The notes: generated by a model not told the origin, from the sequence alone. Positions 45,620 through 56,240 are shown, counted from the first letter of the stretch. The stretch is DNA of 64,000 nucleotides from Prochlorococcus sp. AG-347-J21 (GCA_003281455.1 QCBX01000005.1:41866-105865); one strand, 5' to 3'. Translations and numbers: made by a program.

Positions 45620-47929
45620 ATGTCTGAGGCAGCTGCAAATTCAAAAGAAAAAAACGAAATTGAAGTTTCCAAAACTATTTTGCCTGAAAATAAAAAATAT
45701 GAAAGTGAATCTTTGAATTATCAAATAAACATTCCCGATTGGCTTCTTAAAGATATTAATAATTTTGAAAAATCAAATAAAGAAAATGATGAGAATCAAA
45801 ACCTTATAGTAAAGGCTTTTAAACTTGCTTATAAAGCTCATGATGGACAATTCCGCGCGAGCGGCGAGCCATACATTATCCACCCGGTTGCTGTTGCAAA
45901 TCTCCTTAAAGAAATAGGTGCTAGTTCATCTGTTATTGCTGCAGGCCTTTTACATGATGTAGTTGAAGATACTGGCATTGATTTATCCGAAATAGAAACA
46001 AATTTTGGATTAGAAGTAAAAATACTTGTAGAGGGTGTAACAAAATTAGGCGGAATCCACTTTAACAACAGGACTGAAGCACAAGCTGAAAATCTTAGGA
46101 AAATGTTTTTGGCTATGGCCAGCGATATTAGAGTTGTCTTAGTAAAACTTGCAGATCGACTTCATAACATGAGAACAATTGAATGGCTAAATGATGAGAA
46201 AAAACTAAGAATAGCGAGAGAAACAAGAGAGATTTATGCCCCATTAGCTAATCGACTAGGAATAAACAGATTTAAGTGGGAATTAGAAGATTTAGCTTTT
46301 AAGTTCCTAGAGCCTAAAGAATATCTAGATCTTAAAGATCAAATCGCTGTTAAAAGAAGTGATAGAGAAAAAAGATTAAAAGTAACTTTAAATCTTATGA
46401 AGGAAAACTTGGTTTCAGCAGGTTTGAAAAATTTCGAAATAACAGGAAGGCCAAAACATCTTTATGGCATATGGAGCAAAATGGAAAGACAACAAAAGCA
46501 TTTTCACGAGATTTATGATGTTGCTGCCCTAAGAATTATCGTTGACAATTCAGATAGTTGTTATAGAGCTTTAGCAGTTGTTCATGACACTTTCAAACCA
46601 ATTCCAGGTAGATTTAAAGACTATATAGGATTACCAAAACCCAATGGATACCAGTCCTTACACACTTCTGTAATTGGAAGACATCGACCTATTGAAGTTC
46701 AAATTAGAACTACTTCAATGCATCAAATTGCTGAATATGGTATTGCCGCTCATTGGCAATACAAAGAGGGTGGTTCTCCTGCTAAAAGTAATGCCGAGAG
46801 ATTTAATTGGCTAAGACAATTAGTAGAATGGCAACAAGAAGGTAATGAAAGGGATCATAATGATTATTTAGCTTCAATTAAAGAAGATTTATTTGATGAA
46901 GAAGTATTTGTAATCACTCCAAAAGGAGATGTTGTTGGTTTAAGGAAAGGATCTACCGCGATAGATTTCGCCTACAGAATCCATTCTGAAGTTGGAAATC
47001 ACTGTAATGGAATAAGAATTAATGAAAAGCTTTCTCCATTATCTACAGCACTTCAAAATGGTGACTTCATAGAAATTTTGACAAGTAATAATGCTACTCC
47101 AAGCTTGGATTGGCTGAACTTTGTAGTTACGCCAACTGCTAAAAATAGAATTCGCCAATGGTATAAGAAAAGCCATCGTGATGAAACGATTAAAAGAGGT
47201 AGAGATTTACTTGAAAAAGAAGTAGGTAGAAACGGTTTTGAAGCATTACTTTCTAGTGAAGCTATGAAAAAAGTTGCAAATCGATGCAATTTAAAAACTA
47301 CTGAAGACCTTCTTGCATCTCTTGGTTTTGGTGGTTTAACTTTGCATCAAGTATTAAACAGACTAAGAGAAGAAATAAAATTACAAACAGAAGATGTAAA
47401 AAATCATTCTGACTCTGAAATAGCAAAATCTCTTAAAAGTAATAATAATTTATCCACTAATAAATCTAATACAGCAGCTAAATCACCAATTTCCGGGATA
47501 GAAGGTCTTGATTACAGAATAGGTAAATGCTGTACGCCACTCCCAGGCGAGGATATTATCGGAACTGTGTCGCTTGGCAACCATGGGATAACTATACATA
47601 GGGAAGATTGTGAAAATGTAATACCAATTCCAATAGAGAGAAGATTACCTGTCGGTTGGAATCAAGATAATAAAACTGGCGATAATAAGTTTCCAATTCA
47701 GCTACGAATAGAAGTAATTGATCGAGTTGGAGTTCTTAAAGATATTCTTATGCGGTTATCTGATAAAGGTATAAACGTTAGTGATGCCAATGTTAAAACT
47801 GCTTATGGTAAACCAGCTATTATAAATCTTTGTGTAGGTCTTGAAAGTTATAATCAACTTCACAAAACAATTGAACAAATTAAATCAATGGCAGATGTTT
47901 TAGATATTGCCAGAGTTGGACAAAGTTAA
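45620..47929 (+). CDS. spoT: Bifunctional (p)ppGpp synthetase/hydrolase (Rsh)
   Basis: Makes and degrades the stringent-response alarmone (p)ppGpp. The HD hydrolase domain is intact, with YIIHPVAVANLLKEIGA and AAGLLHDVVEDTGI near residues 105-118. The synthetase domain has GRFKDYIGLPKPNGYQSLHT and IRTTSMHQIAEYGIAAHW. TGS (VFVITPKGDVVGLRKGSTAIDFAYRIH, in part DFAYRIHSEVG) and a C-terminal ACT domain (IEVIDRVGVLKDIL) complete the long-Rsh layout. Length 769 is normal. It is apparently the only Rsh in view, so both activities are likely needed. Confidence 0.96.
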   Translation: MSEAAANSKEKNEIEVSKTILPENKKYESESLNYQINIPDWLLKDINNFEKSNKENDENQNLIVKAFKLAYKAHDGQFRASGEPYIIHPVAVANLLKEIGASSSVIAAGLLHDVVEDTGIDLSEIETNFGLEVKILVEGVTKLGGIHFNNRTEAQAENLRKMFLAMASDIRVVLVKLADRLHNMRTIEWLNDEKKLRIARETREIYAPLANRLGINRFKWELEDLAFKFLEPKEYLDLKDQIAVKRSDREKRLKVTLNLMKENLVSAGLKNFEITGRPKHLYGIWSKMERQQKHFHEIYDVAALRIIVDNSDSCYRALAVVHDTFKPIPGRFKDYIGLPKPNGYQSLHTSVIGRHRPIEVQIRTTSMHQIAEYGIAAHWQYKEGGSPAKSNAERFNWLRQLVEWQQEGNERDHNDYLASIKEDLFDEEVFVITPKGDVVGLRKGSTAIDFAYRIHSEVGNHCNGIRINEKLSPLSTALQNGDFIEILTSNNATPSLDWLNFVVTPTAKNRIRQWYKKSHRDETIKRGRDLLEKEVGRNGFEALLSSEAMKKVANRCNLKTTEDLLASLGFGGLTLHQVLNRLREEIKLQTEDVKNHSDSEIAKSLKSNNNLSTNKSNTAAKSPISGIEGLDYRIGKCCTPLPGEDIIGTVSLGNHGITIHREDCENVIPIPIERRLPVGWNQDNKTGDNKFPIQLRIEVIDRVGVLKDILMRLSDKGINVSDANVKTAYGKPAIINLCVGLESYNQLHKTIEQIKSMADVLDIARVGQS

Positions 47930-47947
47930 TTTTAAAATCAAATCAAT

Positions 47948-48391
47948 CTATCTTTTACTTTTTATCTTGTAGATAAAGAAAACAATACTGCCGCAAATCA
48001 AAGCTAATAAAATACCTACACAAGATGAACCTAAGAGTAATTTTAGGGAAAAAATTCTACCTTGTTTCCATAAGTCATCAATAACTAAACTTTTTTCAAG
48101 AATTTTATTAGAAGGATTATTTAAAAAAATCGAACCAACTTTATAGTTAAAATAATAAAGTGGAATATAAGTAAAAGGGTTGCTAATCCAGGTACCAATT
48201 GCAGCTAGAACAATATTTCCCTTAGCTATTTTCGCAAAAAATACTCCCATTAAAGTCTGAAAACCAAAAAAAGGAAAGCAACCACTAAATACCCCTATAG
48301 CTAAACCTTTAGCATTAAAGAAAGGACTTCCATTCTGAATCCTAAATAATGATAGAATTTTCTTATAGGTAATATCTCTTTTAAATCTCAT
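47948..48391 (-). CDS. DUF2062 membrane protein
   Basis: A 147-residue protein with the DUF2062 pattern: SPFFNAKGLAIGVFSGCFPFFGFQTLMG, then ANLNVNIVLA-like GNIVLAAIGTWISNPFTYIPLYYFNYKVG (core: TWISNPFTYIPLYY), and a second hydrophobic segment near the C-terminus (LLLGSSCVGILLALICGSIVF). Two membrane-spanning regions are evident. Function of the family is unknown, although members are often near glycosyltransferases. It lies between convergent rsh and divergent mnmE. Confidence 0.88.
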   Translation of the reverse strand: MRFKRDITYKKILSLFRIQNGSPFFNAKGLAIGVFSGCFPFFGFQTLMGVFFAKIAKGNIVLAAIGTWISNPFTYIPLYYFNYKVGSIFLNNPSNKILEKSLVIDDLWKQGRIFSLKLLLGSSCVGILLALICGSIVFFIYKIKSKR

Positions 48392-48457
48392 TCAGAAAGA
48401 AAATTTCAAAATTAAATTCTTGATAATCTTACTTAATTATCCATAACAAAGCGAGAG

Positions 48458-49840
48458 ATGGATTCGATAGTTACTACAGAAGATACGATAGCCGCAATTG
48501 CTTCAGCTATAAGTATTGGGAAGGGAGGAGTTGCGATAATAAGAGTATCAGGGAAAGACGCAATAAATTCTTGCAAAAAGATTGTTCAAACTAAATCTAA
48601 ATATGCATGGGAATCACATAGGGTTTTTCGTGGTTTTATTCAGGAAAATAAACAAAATAAATTTATAGATGAGGTTTTAATTTTAGTGATGAAATCCCCA
48701 AATAGCTTCACAGGAGAGGATGTAGTTGAACTTCATTGCCATGGCGGAATTATCATAGTAAATAAAGTTTTAAAGATATTATTATCTAGTAATTCTAGAG
48801 TTAGACTTGCAAACCCAGGAGAATTTAGTCAAAGAGCTTTTCTTAATGGAAAAATAGACCTTACTCAAGCCGAGTCGATTAATCAATTAATTAATGCAAG
48901 CAATACCAGATCAGCAGATTTAGCCTTTAGCGGGGTACAAGGAGAAATAAAGAAAAAAATTGATGATATTAAAAATGACCTTATAAATCAACTTTGCGAA
49001 ATAGAGGCGAGAGTTGATTTTGAAGAAGACTTCACAGATTTTGATTACACCAAATATCTAAAAAACATTAAAAAAGTCAAAGAAAAAATAGAATTACTAA
49101 TAGAAAATGCAAAAAGAAATTCATATATTCACAATGGAATATCCATTGCGCTTATAGGTAAAACAAATGTTGGTAAAAGCTCTTTATTAAATTTGCTTGC
49201 AAAAAAAGAGAAAGCAATCGTAACTAATATTCCTGGAACAACTAGAGATGTTATTGAAGTTAATTTAACTATTAATGATATTCCAATGAAAATAATTGAT
49301 ACTGCTGGCATAAGAGAAACTCATGAACAAATTGAAAGTATTGGAATTAAAAAAAGTTTTGGGAAAATAAAAGAGTCAGATTTTATAATTTATATTTATA
49401 GTCTTGAAGAAGGATTTAATGAAGAAGACAAAAAAATAATACAAGAAATTCCCAAAGAAAAATTAATTACTATTTTGGGCAATAAAAAAGATTTAATTGA
49501 TTGCAAAAATATTAATTCAAATGAGTTAAAAAACACAATTCTTATGAGTATTAAGAATAATGATGGTGAAAGATTATTAATAGACACAATTATGAAAAAA
49601 TGCGGATTAAAACAAGTAGAAAATATCAATATATTTTTAAACGAAAGACATCTAAGGAATTTGTCTGCTTGCTTATCTAATTTAAATGATACTGATGAAA
49701 TAATTGAAAATAAATTGCCATTTGATTTGTTATCAATTGAACTGAGAGATGGAATTCAAAACTTATCTAAAATAACTGGTCAAGAATTAACAGAGGAACT
49801 TCTAGATAATATTTTTTCTAAGTTTTGTATTGGTAAATAA
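48458..49840 (+). CDS. mnmE: tRNA modification GTPase MnmE
   Basis: With MnmG it installs the carboxymethylaminomethyl group on wobble U34 of several tRNAs. The N-terminal folate-binding domain has [24 protein letters not shown] and the tetrahydrofolate motif region [16 protein letters not shown]. The G domain is inserted in a helical region: [12 protein letters not shown] near residues 232-243, [15 protein letters not shown] and GNKKDL. The C-terminal FCIGK ends with the catalytic Cys. Length 460 is standard. GidA/MnmG is not in the window. Confidence 0.97.
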   Translation: MDSIVTTEDTIAAIASAISIGKGGVAIIRVSGKDAINSCKKIVQTKSKYAWESHRVFRGFIQENKQNKFIDEVLILVMKSPNSFTGEDVVELHCHGGIIIVNKVLKILLSSNSRVRLANPGEFSQRAFLNGKIDLTQAESINQLINASNTRSADLAFSGVQGEIKKKIDDIKNDLINQLCEIEARVDFEEDFTDFDYTKYLKNIKKVKEKIELLIENAKRNSYIHNGISIALIGKTNVGKSSLLNLLAKKEKAIVTNIPGTTRDVIEVNLTINDIPMKIIDTAGIRETHEQIESIGIKKSFGKIKESDFIIYIYSLEEGFNEEDKKIIQEIPKEKLITILGNKKDLIDCKNINSNELKNTILMSIKNNDGERLLIDTIMKKCGLKQVENINIFLNERHLRNLSACLSNLNDTDEIIENKLPFDLLSIELRDGIQNLSKITGQELTEELLDNIFSKFCIGK

Positions 49841-49922
49841 ATTTGAGTTAAATTACATAGTGATATATAGTTGATTCTCTAACTTCAGTTTAATTTTTAT
49901 TAATTAATTATTTCTTAGTTTA

Positions 49923-50789
49923 GTGGATTTAAATACTCCAATAATAAGTAAAATCATTGATAATTGGATCGATGAAGATATAGGTAGGGGAGATCTTACA
50001 AGTTCCTCTATTACAGAAGAGAATGGTAATGCATATTGGATTGCAAAAGAAGAGGGTATATTCTGCGGGGTTGAAATTATAAAAGAAATTTTTAGAAAAA
50101 TTGATTTAAAAATCAGTCCAAAATTTAATATCTCTGATGGAGATAAATTTGTTAAAGATCAAAAACTCTTAGAAATATATGGGCCTTCAAAAAGTTTACT
50201 CTCTAGTGAAAGGATCAGCTTAAATATAGCAATGCATTTATCTGGAATATCAACATATACAAAGAATCTTACAGATCAATTAGAAGGCACAAATATAAAA
50301 TTAGCAGATACTAGGAAAACGACTCCTGGCTTAAGAATATTTGAAAAATATGCATTCAAATGCGGAGGTGGGGTTAATCATAGAATGGGATTATACGATG
50401 CTGCTATGATCAAAGAAAATCATATTGCATGGACAGATAATCTTAAGAATGCAGTACAAAATATTCGCCTAAATTCGCCTTTTACAACTCATATCATAAT
50501 TGAAGCTGAGAATATCGACCAGGCAAAAGAAGCAGTATTAGCAGGAGCGGATAGTGTCTTATTAGATGAACTTAGTCCTGAAATAATCAAAAAAAACGTT
50601 CAAGAATTAAGAGAGTTATCAATTAATAGTCTACAAAAAGAAGTCAATAAAAATTTGATAATAGAAGTTTCTGGAATAAACCCTCAAGAAATTAGTAAAT
50701 ATCTAATAAAAGGTATTGATTTGATTTCAACTAGTTCTTCAATCACCAAAAGTAATTGGATTGATTTGAGTATGCGTTATATTAATTAA
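49923..50789 (+). CDS. nadC: Nicotinate-nucleotide pyrophosphorylase (quinolinate PRTase)
   Basis: Turns quinolinate and PRPP into nicotinate mononucleotide in de novo NAD synthesis. It starts at GTG. Family blocks are DIGRGDLTSSSI near the N-terminus, NIAMHLSGIST, LADTRKTTPGLRIFEKYAFKCGGG (core TRKTTPGLR), NHRMGLYDAAMIKENHI, IIIEAENIDQAKEA and LIEVSGINPQEI, then DLISTSSSITKSNWID. Length 288 is typical. It lies between mnmE (82-bp gap) and argS (27-bp gap) on one strand; the others belong to unrelated pathways. Confidence 0.97.
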   Translation: MDLNTPIISKIIDNWIDEDIGRGDLTSSSITEENGNAYWIAKEEGIFCGVEIIKEIFRKIDLKISPKFNISDGDKFVKDQKLLEIYGPSKSLLSSERISLNIAMHLSGISTYTKNLTDQLEGTNIKLADTRKTTPGLRIFEKYAFKCGGGVNHRMGLYDAAMIKENHIAWTDNLKNAVQNIRLNSPFTTHIIIEAENIDQAKEAVLAGADSVLLDELSPEIIKKNVQELRELSINSLQKEVNKNLIIEVSGINPQEISKYLIKGIDLISTSSSITKSNWIDLSMRYIN

Positions 50790-50816
50790 TCATATAGATA
50801 AATAATTAAATAATTA

Positions 50817-52631
50817 ATGCTAATCATTTTTAAAGAATTAACAAAACAATTTGAACAATCTCTTTTAGATAGTCTTGAAAAAAATGATAAAAAAGGAGAA
50901 TTCGCAATTCTTAGCAAGAATTTAATTACACAATCATCAAAAGAGGAATTTGGTGATTATCAATGTAATGTTTGTTTAAGTTTATCTAAAATATATAAAA
51001 AGAACCCAAGAGATATTTCTAATGATTTTATTAACCATTTAAATAAAAATAAAAGCATAGCAAAATTATGTAAAAGTCTAGAAATAGCTGGACCTGGATT
51101 TATAAATATAAAATTAAAAGATGAGGTTCTAATAAATGAAATTAAGTCAAATATTCAATGCAATAGGGCTGGCATACCTCTAATTAGAAAAGATTTAGAT
51201 AGTGGTTTGTCCAATAAAGTTATTGTAGATTTTTCTAGCCCTAATATTGCTAAAGAAATGCATGTAGGGCATTTAAGATCAACAATAATAGGTGACTCAA
51301 TATCTAGAATTTTCGAGTTAAGAGGTTATGAAGTATTAAGACTCAATCACGTTGGTGATTGGGGAACACAATTTGGCATGCTTATTACTCAGCTCAAAGA
51401 TTTATATTCAAATGATCTAGAAGAAATAGGAAAGATCAAGATAAGTGATTTAGTTGAATTTTATAAAGAATCAAAAAAAAGATTTGATAACGAATCGGAA
51501 TTCCAAAAAAGATCTAGAGAGGAAGTAGTTAAGTTACAAAGTGGAGATATTAAATCGATTAAAGCTTGGCAATTATTATGTGATCAATCAAGGAAAGAAT
51601 TTGATGAAATCTATAAAAATTTAAAAATAAAAATAGAAGAAAGAGGTGAATCTTTTTATAATCCCTTCTTAAAATCAGTTATTGATGATTTGAATTTAGA
51701 AAAAATATTAGTAGAAGATCAAGGAGCAAAATGTGTATTTTTAGATGGGATGACTAATAAAGAAGGCAAACCTTTACCGCTAATTATTCAAAAAAAAGAT
51801 GGAGGGTTTAATTATGCCACCACAGATCTTGCTGCTATAAGATACAGATTCAATAAACCTCCTAATGGCGATGATGCTTCAAGAATTATTTATGTAACTG
51901 ACCATGGGCAAGCAAATCATTTTGCTGGAGTTTTTCAAGTTGCAAAAAAAGCAAAATGGATCCCAGAAAATTGTCAAGTAGACCATGTCCCTTTTGGGTT
52001 AGTTCAAGGAATTGATGGCAAAAAACTAAAGACGAGAGAAGGTGAAACAATACGCCTAAAAGATTTATTAAATGAAGCAGTTAGAAGAGCAAAAGAAGAT
52101 TTATTGAAAAGATTAGAAGATGAAGATCGTTATGAGACCGAAGAGTTTATAGCAAATACTTCAAGAATTATTGGATTAGGAGCTGTTAAGTATGCAGATT
52201 TAAGTCAAAATAGGATTACCAATTATCAATTTAGTTTTGATAAAATGCTTTCCCTTAATGGTAATACTGCACCTTATTTGTTATATACACTTGTAAGAAT
52301 TTTAGGAATTAAAAGAAAAAATGATTTTATTTATGAATCTAAAGATTTTCAGTACGTAAATTATGAGCATAAATCTGAGTGGAAACTTATCAGAAAATTA
52401 CTTAGGTTCGATGAAGTCATAATTTCTATTGAAAAAGAATTAATGCCAAATAGATTATGCAATTATCTGTTCGAGCTATGTCAGACTTTTAATAGATTCT
52501 ATGATCAAGTTCCAATCCTCAAAGAAGAAAAAAATATAAAAATTTCTAGGCTTAATTTATGTGACCTAACTGCAAAAACACTAAAATTAAGCTTAGAGCT
52601 TTTAGGAATTGAAACTTTAGAAAGAATGTAA
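50817..52631 (+). CDS. argS: Arginyl-tRNA synthetase
   Basis: Class I synthetase charging tRNA-Arg. The N-terminal Add-1 domain ([16 protein letters not shown]) is followed by [21 protein letters not shown] with the HVGH signature near residues 148-151, [28 protein letters not shown] and the C-terminal anticodon-binding domain with [24 protein letters not shown] (core [17 protein letters not shown]). ArgRS often lacks KMSKS; here [10 protein letters not shown] replaces it. Length 604 fits. Its TAA stop shares one base with the ATG of hisC. Confidence 0.97.
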   Translation: MLIIFKELTKQFEQSLLDSLEKNDKKGEFAILSKNLITQSSKEEFGDYQCNVCLSLSKIYKKNPRDISNDFINHLNKNKSIAKLCKSLEIAGPGFINIKLKDEVLINEIKSNIQCNRAGIPLIRKDLDSGLSNKVIVDFSSPNIAKEMHVGHLRSTIIGDSISRIFELRGYEVLRLNHVGDWGTQFGMLITQLKDLYSNDLEEIGKIKISDLVEFYKESKKRFDNESEFQKRSREEVVKLQSGDIKSIKAWQLLCDQSRKEFDEIYKNLKIKIEERGESFYNPFLKSVIDDLNLEKILVEDQGAKCVFLDGMTNKEGKPLPLIIQKKDGGFNYATTDLAAIRYRFNKPPNGDDASRIIYVTDHGQANHFAGVFQVAKKAKWIPENCQVDHVPFGLVQGIDGKKLKTREGETIRLKDLLNEAVRRAKEDLLKRLEDEDRYETEEFIANTSRIIGLGAVKYADLSQNRITNYQFSFDKMLSLNGNTAPYLLYTLVRILGIKRKNDFIYESKDFQYVNYEHKSEWKLIRKLLRFDEVIISIEKELMPNRLCNYLFELCQTFNRFYDQVPILKEEKNIKISRLNLCDLTAKTLKLSLELLGIETLERM

Positions 52632-53740
52632 TGAATGATTTTGATCCATTAAATAATCTTTTCCCAAAACCAAGAGAAGAAATAATAAATATGCAGTCTT
52701 ACTCTGCACCTTTAGAAAATAGAAGAAATTTACTCCGCTTAGACTTTAATGAAAATACTTTAGGTCCAAGTCCTAAGGTTTTAGAGGCATTACAAGCGAT
52801 AAAATTAGATGAGATTTCAATTTATCCAGAATATAATTTTTTAAAAAAATTTTTATGTGATAAATATCTTGATTCAAGAAAATTTGGTAATGATGAAATC
52901 GGAATTTTCAATGGAGCAGATGCAGCAATAAATGCAATTTTCAATTGCTTTGGAGAAAAAGATCAGAGATTTCTCACCACAAATCCAACTTTTGGTTACT
53001 ATTCTCCTTGTGCAGAAATCCGAGGAATGAAAAAAATAAGTTGTTCTTACATTGGAGAAAATTTTCTATTCCCCATCGAAGAATTTAGGGGGAAAATAAT
53101 AAAGCATAATCCAAAGTTAATATTTATTTGCAATCCAAATAATCCAACAGGAACTGTTCTAAGCTCCCATGAAATAATTAATTTAGCCAATATCAATAAC
53201 GATTCATTAATAGTTGTTGATGAACTATATGAAAAATTTAATGGAGATAGTCTTCTTGAATCGATAGATTTTGAAAAGAATAAAAATATACTAATAATCC
53301 AATCTCTTTCAAAAACTGCAGGTCTAGCTGGTTTAAGAATAGGTTTTACTTTTGGCAATAAAAGTTTAATTCAGTATATTAATAAAGTTACAGGACCATA
53401 TGATGTAAACAGCTTTGCTATAACAGCTGCATTAGCAGCACTTAAAGACAAGTCATATATTGATAATTATGTTTTAGAAGTAAAAAAGGCGAGAGAATGG
53501 ATTTTAAATAAATTTAAATCAACAAAAATCAGAACCCACTTTAGTGGAGGTAATTATTTCTTAATTTGGCCAAAAAAAGATCCTAAAATCTTAATACAAC
53601 AGATGAAAGAAAAAGGTATTCTTATTAGAAGCATGGAAAACAAAAAAGATATCGGTAATTCTATAAGGGTCAGTATTGGAACTAAAGAACAAATGATTTT
53701 TTTCTGGGACAATTACAAGATATTAGATTTAAAAAATTAA
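52631..53740 (+). CDS. hisC: Histidinol-phosphate aminotransferase
   Basis: PLP enzyme that transaminates imidazole acetol phosphate in histidine synthesis. Family landmarks: NRRNLLRLDFNENTLGPSPKV near residue 30, IGIFNGADAAINAIFN, FICNPNNPTGTVLS, VVDELYEKFNG and the PLP-lysine region QSLSKTAGLAGLRIGFTFG. Length 369 fits. The ATG overlaps the argS TAA by one base (TAATG), so the two are translationally coupled. Its end overlaps the convergent MBL-fold gene by 4 bp. Other aminotransferase roles are possible. Confidence 0.9.
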   Translation: MNDFDPLNNLFPKPREEIINMQSYSAPLENRRNLLRLDFNENTLGPSPKVLEALQAIKLDEISIYPEYNFLKKFLCDKYLDSRKFGNDEIGIFNGADAAINAIFNCFGEKDQRFLTTNPTFGYYSPCAEIRGMKKISCSYIGENFLFPIEEFRGKIIKHNPKLIFICNPNNPTGTVLSSHEIINLANINNDSLIVVDELYEKFNGDSLLESIDFEKNKNILIIQSLSKTAGLAGLRIGFTFGNKSLIQYINKVTGPYDVNSFAITAALAALKDKSYIDNYVLEVKKAREWILNKFKSTKIRTHFSGGNYFLIWPKKDPKILIQQMKEKGILIRSMENKKDIGNSIRVSIGTKEQMIFFWDNYKILDLKN

Positions 53741-54462
53741 TTACTGAAAATATAAATTGTATTTTTATCGATTCTTTTAGGTTTTATTTGAAAATCTTTT
53801 CCAAGATATTTTACTTTATAATCTTTCATATTTTCGATAAATAAATCAGCATTTGAGAAATCACATTCTTTATTAATTTTTTTGCCGCGTTCAAAGTGAA
53901 CAGGAATAACTACATTAGGTTTTAGAAGCTTAACTATTTTTGAGGCTTCTTTACCATTGTAAGATTTTATTCCTCCTCCAATTGAAATAAACAATATATC
54001 TGGACTAGACAAAATAATTTGACTGTTTATATCAATATCACCAGCAGCTCCTCCCATATGAACAATTTTAAGATCATTCTGCTCCCAACTCCAAACAGTT
54101 GCCATCCCAAATCTTCTTCCATCTACTCTGTCATGTGGTACAGAAATTCCATTTAATAAAATATCCTCAAATTGATAGATTCCTGGCTCAACGAACATTA
54201 ATTGATCATTAGGGTTATATCCTTCATCTGGAAGCCTAGAACTAGCCAAAATAAAATCTACGTTGACTTCTTTTGACTCCTTTAAATTACTTGCACAACC
54301 TATTGCTTTAAAGGGATTTATAAGAATAGATTTATCTGCACTAGTAATTAAAAAACTACTATGTCCCAAACTTTTTATTCCTAAGTTCCTTGCCAATAAT
54401 GAGGTAGGTAAAAAAGAGCTGACTAATATCAAAAATAAAAAGTTTTTAATTTGAGAAATCAT
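53737..54462 (-). CDS. Exported metallo-beta-lactamase-fold protein with degenerate metal site
   Basis: A 241-residue protein with a signal peptide (KNFLFLILVSSFLPTSLLA) and an MBL fold similar to the UPF0173 type: GIKSLGHSSFLIT near the N-terminus, IVHMGGAAGDI in the middle and NVVIPVHFE near the end. The metal-binding HxHxDH position instead reads LASSRLPDEGY, so most zinc ligands are lost and hydrolase activity is doubtful. A binding or structural role in the periplasm or lumen is possible, which is an inference. It overlaps convergent hisC by 4 bp and lies 20 bp after trpG on the same strand. Confidence 0.82.
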   Translation of the reverse strand: MISQIKNFLFLILVSSFLPTSLLARNLGIKSLGHSSFLITSADKSILINPFKAIGCASNLKESKEVNVDFILASSRLPDEGYNPNDQLMFVEPGIYQFEDILLNGISVPHDRVDGRRFGMATVWSWEQNDLKIVHMGGAAGDIDINSQIILSSPDILFISIGGGIKSYNGKEASKIVKLLKPNVVIPVHFERGKKINKECDFSNADLFIENMKDYKVKYLGKDFQIKPKRIDKNTIYIFSN

Positions 54463-54482
54463 AATATTAATTTTTTTTTATT

Positions 54483-55079
54483 TTACTTTTGTTCAGCCAT
54501 TTTTAGAAAATTACTAATTAATTTATGACCAAATTGCGTCAATACACTTTCAGGATGGAACTGTACCCCATGTAAATGTTTATATTCTTTATGAGAGATA
54601 GCCATAATTGTTGAGTCTTCTAAAGTCGCAGTTATGTCGAAACAAGATGGTAAAGAACTTGAATCAACTATAAGACTATGGTATCTAGTAGCCACAAATG
54701 GAGTCTCGATATCTTTAAACAATCCTTTTTGATTATGAAATATTTTGGATGTCTTACCATGCATAAGTTCTTTCCCAACTATAACCTTACCTCCAAAAGC
54801 TTGGGCCAAAGCTTGATGACCTAAACAAACTCCCAAGGTCGGAATATTTTTAGATAATTTTTTTAGAATTGGCAGACAAATTCCAGATTGATCTGGATTA
54901 CCTGGACCTGGAGATAAGAGAATTCCACCAGGATTTAGTTTGATAATTTCTTCTAGAGTAATTTCATCATTTCTTTTAACTATTAATTCTTTAGTTATTT
55001 CATGCTCAACTGAAAGTTCTCCTAAATATTGAACAAGGTTATAAGTAAAACTATCGTAATTATCAATAACAAGAAACAT
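54483..55079 (-). CDS. trpG: Anthranilate/aminodeoxychorismate synthase glutamine amidotransferase
   Basis: Supplies ammonia from glutamine to an anthranilate or aminodeoxychorismate synthase. FLVIDNYDSFTYNLVQYLGE at the N-terminus and GGILLSPGPGNPDQSGI are family features, GVCLGHQALAQAFGGKV contains the catalytic Cys near residue 83, and LHGVQFHPESVLTQFG has the catalytic His and Glu. Length 198 is normal. The TrpE/PabB partner is not here. It may serve both tryptophan and folate synthesis, as a shared subunit often does. Confidence 0.93.
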   Translation of the reverse strand: MFLVIDNYDSFTYNLVQYLGELSVEHEITKELIVKRNDEITLEEIIKLNPGGILLSPGPGNPDQSGICLPILKKLSKNIPTLGVCLGHQALAQAFGGKVIVGKELMHGKTSKIFHNQKGLFKDIETPFVATRYHSLIVDSSSLPSCFDITATLEDSTIMAISHKEYKHLHGVQFHPESVLTQFGHKLISNFLKMAEQK

Positions 55080-55091
55080 ATTTATATGGAT

Positions 55092-55502
55092 TTAAAATAA
55101 CAACTTTATTTTAGGAACAAAGATATATACAGCAATAATAACAGAATTAATGGAAGCTAATAATACTGCTCCTGCAGAAGTATCTTTTGAAATTTTACCC
55201 AAAATACTAAATTCTTTTTTCACTACTAAATCAACGATTGATTCAATAGATGTGTTCAATATTTCTAATATTAAAACAGACATTATTGTTGCAATCAAAA
55301 TAACATAATTACTTAGACTAATTTTGAGTAAAAAACCAATTATTAAACTTGTAACTGCAAAAATTAATTGAATTTTAAAATTTCTTGAAGTTTTTAATAC
55401 ATAACTAATACCACTGAAAGCATACTTGAAACTTATAAATACATTACTAGAAGTTTTGTATGATTCTTTTCTATTTTCTAAATAGTTTATTTTTTTTTTC
55501 AT
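55092..55502 (-). CDS. dgkA: Diacylglycerol kinase (prokaryotic DgkA type)
   Basis: Small integral membrane kinase that phosphorylates diacylglycerol or undecaprenol. The 136-residue chain has SFKYAFSGISYVLKTSRNFKIQL before helix 1, LILEILNTSIESIVDLVV with the conserved ExxNTAIE-like catalytic motif, and KISKDTSAGAVLLASINSVI with the metal-site region. Three membrane helices are evident. Gram-positive members use undecaprenol as substrate, so the lipid preference is open. It is part of a minus-strand run with trpG and ybeY (6-bp gap to ybeY). Confidence 0.9.
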   Translation of the reverse strand: MKKKINYLENRKESYKTSSNVFISFKYAFSGISYVLKTSRNFKIQLIFAVTSLIIGFLLKISLSNYVILIATIMSVLILEILNTSIESIVDLVVKKEFSILGKISKDTSAGAVLLASINSVIIAVYIFVPKIKLLF

Positions 55503-55508
55503 TGATTT

Positions 55509-56048
55509 TTAATCTAATCGAGTAATTAAATATTCTTGGAAATTTAACATATTTTCTAAATCATGATCATTATTATGTTCCCATCCCAAAAGATGTAAAA
55601 ATCCATGACTAGCCAACCAGATCATCTCTCTATAGATTGAATGTTTATATTCATAAGATTGCTCAAGTGCCATCTCTAATGATATAAAAATATCTCCCAA
55701 CTCTATATGATCTAAATTATTTAGAGATTCATCAGAAATAATTGGAAAAGATAGAACGTCAGTTGGACCATTTTTTTGCATCCATTTCTTATTCAAAGAA
55801 GCAATTTCTTGATTAGATATTATCTGTAAGCCTAATGAAAAAGATTTTTTTTCAAAAATATAATTTGGCAATTCATAATCCTCTTTTTTTAGTATTGTAT
55901 TTATCCAAGATAAAAAAACTTTCTCCCAAAAAATAGATTCAAAAATAAGATGTGTTTTAGTATCTTTTAACTTATTTGAAAATTGAGAGAAAGCATTACA
56001 TTGAAAAACCAAATCTAAATGTATTTCAGAAATAATTTTTTCTTTCAT
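55509..56048 (-). CDS. ybeY: Endoribonuclease YbeY
   Basis: Zinc-dependent endoribonuclease for 16S rRNA 3'-end maturation and ribosome quality control. The metal site is in [23 protein letters not shown] (HGxLHLxGxxH pattern), and [18 protein letters not shown] is the conserved substrate loop. Length 179 includes an N-terminal extension with an insert around residues 30-60 typical of cyanobacteria. It lies 6 bp upstream of dgkA and 6 bp downstream of a DUF3285-like gene, so all belong to one transcription unit. Confidence 0.94.
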   Translation of the reverse strand: MKEKIISEIHLDLVFQCNAFSQFSNKLKDTKTHLIFESIFWEKVFLSWINTILKKEDYELPNYIFEKKSFSLGLQIISNQEIASLNKKWMQKNGPTDVLSFPIISDESLNNLDHIELGDIFISLEMALEQSYEYKHSIYREMIWLASHGFLHLLGWEHNNDHDLENMLNFQEYLITRLD

Positions 56049-56054
56049 AAATTC

Positions 56055-56237
56055 TTAAACTGGAATATTGGGCTTACCTATTGTGGCCACAAGTATTAAT
56101 ATCCCAATTAAAACTAGAAAGGTTATTGAAAAATGAGAAATACTTTTTGAGCCTTTCCTTACCATATTTCTCATAGCAAGCTTTATAAAGCTTGGAGGAG
56201 AAACTTTTTTTTCTAAAATTTCGTTTTTATTTTCCAT
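56055..56237 (-). CDS. DUF3285-like small membrane protein
   Basis: A 60-residue protein with a charged N-terminus, SFIKLAMRNMVRKGSKSISHF, and one hydrophobic helix (ITFLVLIGILILVATIG). The KLAMRNMVRKG motif is what I associate with the cyanobacterial DUF3285 family; function unknown. Its start is 3 bp after the prfB stop and ybeY begins 6 bp later, so it is translated as part of the prfB-ybeY-dgkA-trpG unit. Probably thylakoid or plasma membrane. Confidence 0.8.
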   Translation of the reverse strand: MENKNEILEKKVSPPSFIKLAMRNMVRKGSKSISHFSITFLVLIGILILVATIGKPNIPV

Positions 56238-56240
56238 TAG

